Assembly (NCBI GenBank): GCA_965153455.1
Contig: OZ234493.1
Coordinates: 16,792,213 to 16,856,212, forward strand
Reading direction: 5' to 3'
Length of the DNA stretch: 64,000 nt
From: Sphagnum compactum
Taxonomy: Eukaryota > Bryophyta > Sphagnopsida > Sphagnales
This document shows positions 57,287 to 64,000 of the stretch, one piece after another. The position numbers and the translations under genes are program-made. Under the pieces are notes generated by a model that saw only the letters and a program-made list of their open reading frames with translations, had not been told where the DNA came from and made no database searches. Each line of letters starts with the position of its first letter. Position 1 is the first letter of the stretch.

Positions 57287-57804
57287 TTTTTCATGGAATA
57301 GGAGGCTTGCTAGATACGTTAAAGCTGGACAACATGAGAAGACAATTTGAGCTTTTCCAAGAAATGTAACAAAAAGGCATGAGTCTTGACAGCTTTTCTT
57401 TTGTTCCGGTGCTCAATGCATGCGCTTGTTTAGGAGCACTTCAAGAGGGCAGGCAGACTCGTCAACAGATAATTCAAAGTGGTTGTGAGGCTGATGTCTT
57501 TCTGGGGTATAGCTTTGTTCACATGTAGGCCAAATGTAGGAGCTTAAAGGATGCTCGGAGAGTGTACGACAAGATGCCATGTCAAGATGTGGACACTTGG
57601 ACAACCATGATATTCAGACATGTGAGATGCGGTCAAGGGCAGAAGGCGCTAGAACTATTTCAGCAAATGCAACAGGAAGGTGTGCGACCAAATGCTGTTA
57701 CTTTTGTGGGGGTGCTAAAGGCATGTGCCAGCATGGTTGCGCTCAAGGAGGGCAGGTGTGTTCATGAGGAGATTGTTCAAAGTGGATGGGATCTTCTTTT
57801 GCAG
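57287..57804 (+). pseudogene. PPR protein (PLS class) remnant
   Basis: Pentatricopeptide repeat proteins bind organellar RNA. The segment reads through about five motifs: a 'SWNR..ARYVKAGQHEKTI' motif, then 'ELFQEM', 'VPVLNACACLGALQEGRQ', 'DARRVYDKMPCQDVDTWTTM', 'ALELFQQMQQEGVRPNAVTF' and 'VGVLKACASMVALKEGRCVH'. It is broken by a one-base shift near 57345, a TAA at 57367-57369 and a TAG at 57526-57528. The last 100 codons (from 57562) are open. There is no E or DYW domain, and no start or targeting peptide. It looks like a dead fragment of a longer gene. Confidence 0.85.
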
Positions 57805-59339
57805 AGAGGTTGGTTCATTTATTTTCTATGGGGTTGTTTCATAGTTATTGAGGTTCCCTGATACCCTGAAAATCTTAGTAACATTTTCGGAGTATTGCAT
57901 TTTCATGTCTTTCCAAGGTTCAGTGATGAACATGAAAACTGCCCAAATACTTCTGGTGTGAGCGGCACAAGTTCTTGGATTTGTAAATTTCTAAACATGC
58001 AGAGTTGTTTGTCTTAATCTCAAAGAAGGATATTTTGGAATTTTAAATGGGTATGGGCTGTGGAAAATTTAAATATTTGTGAGAGTGTGTTTGAGTCTTG
58101 GGACAACTCGGCTTCCTTCTCAACTCTTTTCCCTTGGCCTGCCCCAGCCTTAGTCATGAGCCCAAAGTTATGGTCACAACTAAGTTGAGCCCAAATGAGT
58201 TGAGCAAAAAATAGCTCGGTGCAAGTAGACTTGGCAAAATTCAGTACACAAGAATAATTGTGCATATAGTGGGAAGAATATTCCTTAACAACAATTGTGC
58301 AACCTCAAAAAAATTTGAGTTATTTGATTGAAGTTTCAGAAGATTCTAAGCATTGATTGATTGCTGAGTCACATGTCCGAGCTTATGGCATATTGATGGT
58401 TTTCTCACACATACTTGTCACTCAGAATTGCAACATGATTCACCTCCAACATTTGTTACAGAATGTATGAACATGATTGAACCGCAACTTCTTTTCTTAT
58501 CTGCAATCTTTGTATTTACACCACATCTTCATATCTTATGAAGCCTTCTGAACACTTAAAATCGCCTCAAAGTTTTTTATTCTCTGCATCTTTGACTGGT
58601 ATGTGAAGACCACTGATGGAACCAAGTTTGAGTGAACAAACCATGATATGTGTTCTTTGAAGACAATGCATTAAAAGAACTTTCCATCAAACCAGCAGCC
58701 CAAACATTATTTGCAAGTCACTGGAGATGAGCCATGCCAACAAGTGATTGTGTAATTATTACAAGTCACCTCGTGATAATGAACCAAATTCTAATTATGC
58801 TCCTGGATACCACAAATCCTCTTCAGAAACCACCAAAAGTAGATATCTTGTGAAGACATTAGGGTCCGATGATCAAAAGCTAGGTTGCACTTGCAATTCC
58901 TTAAATCACAAAAAAATATAAATTATTTTAAGACTAAAATGATGCACTATTGCTTGCAGCTAGCATGCTACAATTTCACCTTTGTTTCTATAAATCATGT
59001 TGTGGTGGACTTGCACTTGTGGCAAAATGTGTGACATAGAGCAATAATCACAATAAATACCCACTATTACATCTGGGCTGTAATTTCCTTATTCAACTAC
59101 CTTCTGTTCCCTCCATTTCATCATCGGTGTATTTCAATGAGAAGAAATGCAAGCACAAGTGCCACTCATTGAATCACAGAGCCATTCATGTGATCATGAT
59201 ATCACAATGTTGACAAAAGATCCATCACCGTGAAATCAAATCATGTAGTGAATGGAGGTCTGACTGCAGATGGAATAATGATCCATGAGAATTAGTAAAA
59301 TAACTTTTGCAAGCAATATCAAATACTCTAGGAGGTACA
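57805..59339. other. No recognisable gene
   Basis: AT-rich spacer between the PPR remnant and the 3' end of the CRCK-like gene. It probably contains the 3' untranslated region of the latter. Confidence 0.4.
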
Positions 59340-62300
59340 CTAGGGACTATTGTGATGTCTCTGAGAGCCTTGAGCATTGGAGGTTCTAGAACTGAAGTCT
59401 GTTGATATGTTGTGTCCACTGGAGTCTAATGTGTTGTGGAAACTGTCACAATGCATGCTAGCAGTTTTTGTTGTGCTTAAGTTAAGGTTAGCTTGCTTTT
59501 TTGCTAGATAGTCTTTTCTGATATTCCACAAAACTTCTACTGACTTTTTCATACTTGGCCGATCCTTCTTTGATGGTGCTGAACAAGCAAAAGATAATAC
59601 TGCTAAACGCTCCATAGCACCTAGTGTTGCTCGTGTCTTCTCTATATTGGGATCCAAAACGTCAATCAGATTCCCCTCCACAAAATTCTTGTATACCTAC
59701 AAAACAATCAAGTCTTGGGTCAATTTCTTTAGTGGAACAGACACAAATCAATTTGCTTGATAGTACTCTCATGAACAAGTCCACTTGTGCAAGCCAAATA
59801 CAGAAAGTACCAAGCTTGATTTGATGTTGGATTAATATCCTTCATTTCCTGTTTAGACCACTTGTGATGCCAACTTTGCCCACTACATTTATGAAAGAGT
59901 CAAGCAAATAGACAAGACACAAAATGAATTGTGTGCTCACCCATCTGAAAGTAACCCGCTCGTCACCTGGTCTCTTCAACTCTATGGGGTTCCTACCCGT
60001 GAAAATCTCAACTAAGAGGATACCAAATGAATAAACATCACTTTTTGTAGTCAACTGGTTTGTGGTCAAATATTCTGGATCTAAGTATCCAAGAGTACCC
60101 TTTACTTGAGTGGAAACATGGGTGATACCAACATCAGTTGGACCCACATGGGAAAACCCAAAATCAGCCACCTTTGCACGAAATTTTCCTGTGAGGAGAA
60201 TGTTGGATGACTTCACATCTCTATGTATGATTGGCTTGTCTGCACAAACAAAGGCCAAAGTAAGTCATTTATACAACATCCAAATTAGCTCTCATTGGAC
60301 TCTCAAATAACATGGAGTGTTTTCAGCTGAAGGCAAATAGCGATTGAATCTAAGAATATGGTGTTAGCTAATATGAAAGCATGTGGCTAGTCAAAAGTTG
60401 AATTTGGGGAATTGGGCTTACCAGCATAAAGATGTAGGTAGGTGAGAGCATGGGCAACATCAATAGCAATATCCAATCGCGTACTCATATCCAATGCCAC
60501 TCCATAATTGCCTGCATCCCCAAGCCTTGTGAGCAAGAACAAACTATCTTCTTAAAAAGGGATTCCTCTCTTTCTAAAAACAAACAAATAGATGAAATAT
60601 TGCTCCTATTCTCCTACTATCATGGTTTTGGGGATGAAAGCGAAAAACAGATTTCAAGAAGTGCCACATCTTTAACTTGTAATAGTGAAGTTATTATGCT
60701 ATGATCTCAACATGTTGGAACATATGGCCACTGAGATACCAATTCATGAAACACCGTACTTTTCACATCCATGGTCTTCAGGCCACTCAAAACTTAAAAC
60801 TCTCTTTAGCCCTAAAGAGAAAAATGATGAGCAGTTGTCATACTGTAACAATCAAATAAGATCTTGAATGCTAAGTATGTTCTAGTGCATGCCTACATTA
60901 GATCTTTGAAATTGTAGAGAAATCTTCACAATAACAATTTGAAGTTAACATGACAATGAGTCATAAGCTTTTCAGAGTCACTCACAATGTTAGACCATCA
61001 CCTTCATCGCATATAGTAGTGACAAGGTACCATGACTACCCACTGACTTTGTCAGTTAATTAGCATGTTAGGTAATATAAATAGTTAATAAATATTCTCA
61101 TTCTAACTATGGCAAGCTTGTGAAGCTAACTTGTGAGGGTTAGCTTCATTTCATTTTAGTTCTCCCTGTACAAGCAAGCATCTTATCCTAAGACTTAGAG
61201 GGGCCTACATTAGAGGCATGTACATGAGATGCACGACCCTTTAGAATCTACCCTAGTTTGAAGCTTCAGTCACCAAGACCAAAGGTCACTGCCATTCAAC
61301 CCTTAACATGGAGTGGGCATCACACTCAAGGCTAGTGAAGATTGAAAGAAGTATCAACTATAAGAATTAAGAATACTGTGAAGTAGTGGGACAGTGAGAT
61401 GCATGCAAAGTTCCAAGGTGGACCCATACATGGGAAGTGGGTCTTCCTATGTTGTGTCAAGGGCCGGTCACCCCTTCACTCAGTTGTAAAATCCTCTCCA
61501 CAGGTAAGAGGTATGCCTTAATGCTCTTGCCTGTCATGATTACAGCACATTTGTGCTCTAGTCAATAATTGAAGTCATGAAACCATTAAAATGAGTTACT
61601 TTGATTGCCAATACTGCAGCAGCATATATTAATGCATCACCTTGAAATTATTTATTATGTATTTTATTTTTTGAAGCACAGCAGCAGACCCAACCTGACA
61701 TGTTAACACCCCCAAGTCAGCTCATTGGCAGAGGGCTGGTAAGAGGTTCACCTGCACACCACTGGGTTTGAGAACCCATGACCTTTTTGTGGTCCCAATG
61801 TCCCAGAAGGGGTTATACCAGTGAACCATCACCCCTGAGGACTTCAAACTCATCATTGAGATCGGCAAATCAATTATGCCTTGAGTTTGACAGTGTGGAA
61901 GACTATGCATCACTGACTGCATTGGTTACTGTGCACTATTTGCTACAAGAGGTGACCAAATCTAATCTAAGTTGTATCCCTGACTTTGGGCTTTCAGGTG
62001 CATCAAGTGAGAGGAGCCTCAAAAAAAATTGACATCCATTTATCAACACTTAGGACTGATGTAAACTAGGACCTTGCTGTGTAGGATGTAGGGGGAACAG
62101 AAACAGAAAGAAAATTTGTGGAAATGTGACCAGATCTGAATGTATGTAGGTATATATGTAGAGAGTGTACCATCAAGGTGTTCGCGAAGATTTCCATTGG
62201 GGACATACTCCATTACTAGTATATGCTCATGCTCTGCTTCCAAGTAGCCTATTAGCTTCACTAGATTCAGGTGGTCCACCTGTGAGAGCATGTCCAATTC

Positions 62301-63654
62301 GGTCTTGAACTCAACTGACAGCCTTTTCTCAAACAGATCCTGTCCATGTTACCAAGACCAGTTTGTTAGCTCTTAAACTAGTGGCAGTTCCCTGAATTTT
62401 TAGAACTCATTCATCCCTTCTTCATGAGATGTGTTCTTCTTTATTCTTCTTTAGAACACACTCAACAATGCAACATTGCAGTTCCAACTTCCAACAGTAG
62501 ATAAAAAACAATGCATCTCCTTAAAACCAACTGTGCACTGACTAGTTGAGCTAAACATCTACTCTATAACTTGAGCAGAAACAAATGGAGAGCCTACTGG
62601 CTGACAGAGGAGTATGCTGGAAAAGGCTTTCTCAGAGCCTCATACTACCTTAGTCTTTGAGGTTGTTTCACCTTGTTCCCAAAGTCTAGAAGTATTATAG
62701 TTGGGGTGGAGGAGGAAATTTGTGGTTGAGGCCACCTAGACCCAAAACCTTCAATCACTTTGGGAAAATTTCCAGGTGTCCTACTCGGTGCACTACTGTG
62801 AGGACCAAGACACTTTAAGCATGAGGAAAAAGTTGGGTCATTTCATGGGTGGGATGGGGTTCTTAGTGAAGCAAGAGTTAAAATCTTCCCTACACATCAA
62901 CTTTCCATCAATGTTCAATTCTGCTTTGTTTTACCATGCATATCTCCTTCACTCTTTCTTTCCTTTCTAGCCCAATGTAACCACCAGTCCTCACAAATTT
63001 TTAGAATCAAAACATGAGTTACTTTTTTGCATTTACACTCCCAAATATTATGTATCTGCTTCAAACTCCTCCTTCTGGTGAAAGCTCTCTTTTTTTTTTT
63101 TGGCCTACGAGGAATACTTGAAGGTGCTGCATAATATGGATTAACACAAAGTAGTGTACCTTTTTGGCTCGTTTGATTGCAACAGTCCTACCATCCCTGA
63201 GCTTGCATCGATATACCAACCCAAACCCTCCTTGCCCAATTTTGTTTGACTGAGAAAAATCACCTGTCCCTTTGCTTAGCTCAGCCATCGTGAAAACACT
63301 TGCTCCAGTGGTCTTTTCTTGTAAACTGCTTTTGTACGGATAAGCTTCAGACGCATGTGAACTTGTTGACACAGACCCCAGGCCATGATCTGATACTTCA
63401 GAATGCCCTGCAAAAGAAAAAACAGAACTCATAAAAGCTAAAAATCATTCTATAAAATTTTCATCTAAAGCAGGCAATCAAGCAAATTTTGTGTTTTCAC
63501 CTATTGCCTCTTCTTCATCAATAGCACCTGTGTGAATCCTATTGTCATGATGTGGAGTGCGTATCTTGAAGGCTTTCGTGCTTACCTGGTACATCTGTGG
63601 TATGAGTATGCTGGCATGGGCATACCAATACACATCCCATCAGTATTGAAGTAC
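59340..63654 (-). CDS. Calmodulin-binding receptor-like cytoplasmic kinase (CRCK-like), N-terminus unresolved
   Basis: Exons: 63654-63586 (hydrophobic [14 protein letters not shown]), 63527-63501 (27-nt microexon, acidic), 63407-63160 (GQGGFG loop, VAIKRAKK), 62339-62171 ([20 protein letters not shown], hinge, REHLDG), 60511-60422 (ALTYLH), 60239-59941 ([29 protein letters not shown]) and 59696-59340 (C-lobe end [19 protein letters not shown], serine-rich tail, TAG). Phases agree across every junction (1,1,0,1,1,0). All catalytic residues are present, so the kinase should be active. The IRKDY ending and the [19 protein letters not shown] region match the CRCK group of Ser/Thr kinases, which bind calmodulin near the start of the kinase domain. 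Exons upstream of 63654 could not be fixed. The gene may start beyond the window. Confidence 0.85.
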
Positions 63655-64000
63655 CTCCAATATGTCACACCAATAATCCCTTTTGCCCTCTAAGTTACCA
63701 AAAACCAAAGCTGTGCACACTTCTGCCAGCATGAATGTACTTGCAGAAGTTACTCCAGATCAGAACACATTGTCAAGACTGCTTCCAGTTCAATTCATGA
63801 CTTGAAACCCACATTTGTTTCTCCTTGAGCTTACACCTGCGAAGAAGAATTTAGGTCAGTCCACTTATCAGCCTTCTAAATCAGTGAGTGCATGTAGATG
63901 CATTCTCATGTTGGTAGGCAACCTCTACATCACAGAATGTAGCAAAGGATTTAGGGTTCCCTGACCAAACTGAGGATTGCATGAACTTTGCAGCATATAC
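63655..64000. other. Probable 5' part of the CRCK-like gene
   Basis: An acceptor-like TTCTTCTTCGCAG on the minus strand precedes 63840, but the following frame meets a TGA after about 15 codons, so no exon is called. The N-terminal exon is probably outside the window. Confidence 0.35.

Overview
This is nuclear DNA of a land plant. The evidence is multi-exon genes with GT..AG introns, plant receptor-like kinases, a PLS-type PPR gene remnant, a plastid ribosomal protein L13 gene with a transit-peptide-like start, a Helitron, a gag-bearing LTR element and interstitial AAACCCT repeats. The style of the PPR remnant (long L/S motifs with a 'GVLKACAS' pattern) and the large AT-rich introns suggest a non-flowering lineage (lycophyte, fern or bryophyte). 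That placement is inference.

Bases 1-45340 are best read as a decayed tandem array of one LRR receptor-kinase unit. Unit 1 (1-11345) holds only six internal exons of the kinase gene. A terminal-inverted-repeat array (6797-7812) and a complete-looking Helitron (7818-11225) follow. Unit 2 (11346-40783) holds an almost complete 16-exon LRR-RLK on the minus strand (14235-22502), with signal peptide, LRR N-cap, LRRs, transmembrane segment and kinase. A 15-kb mosaic of non-coding repeats (24531-39382) follows, then a second copy of the inverted-repeat array (39383-40656). A third unit begins at 40657 and is interrupted by a gag-only LTR retrotransposon (41445-45339). Because units carry the same blocks with and without insertions, several transposon insertions can be read against their own empty sites inside this window.

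Bases 45340-64000 are more gene-like and mostly single copy. A plastid RPL13 gene on the minus strand, apparently broken, and a plus-strand gene for a protein carrying only a group II maturase domain X diverge from a shared GC-rich promoter region (49924-50302). A PPR pseudogene lies at 57287-57804. A calmodulin-binding receptor-like cytoplasmic-kinase-type gene (CRCK-like) lies on the minus strand at 59340-63654 and lacks only an unresolved N-terminus. Between these are stretches of several kilobases in which I recognise nothing.

Exon coordinates were assigned by eye from splice dinucleotides, reading phase and protein family patterns. They have not been checked against transcripts.
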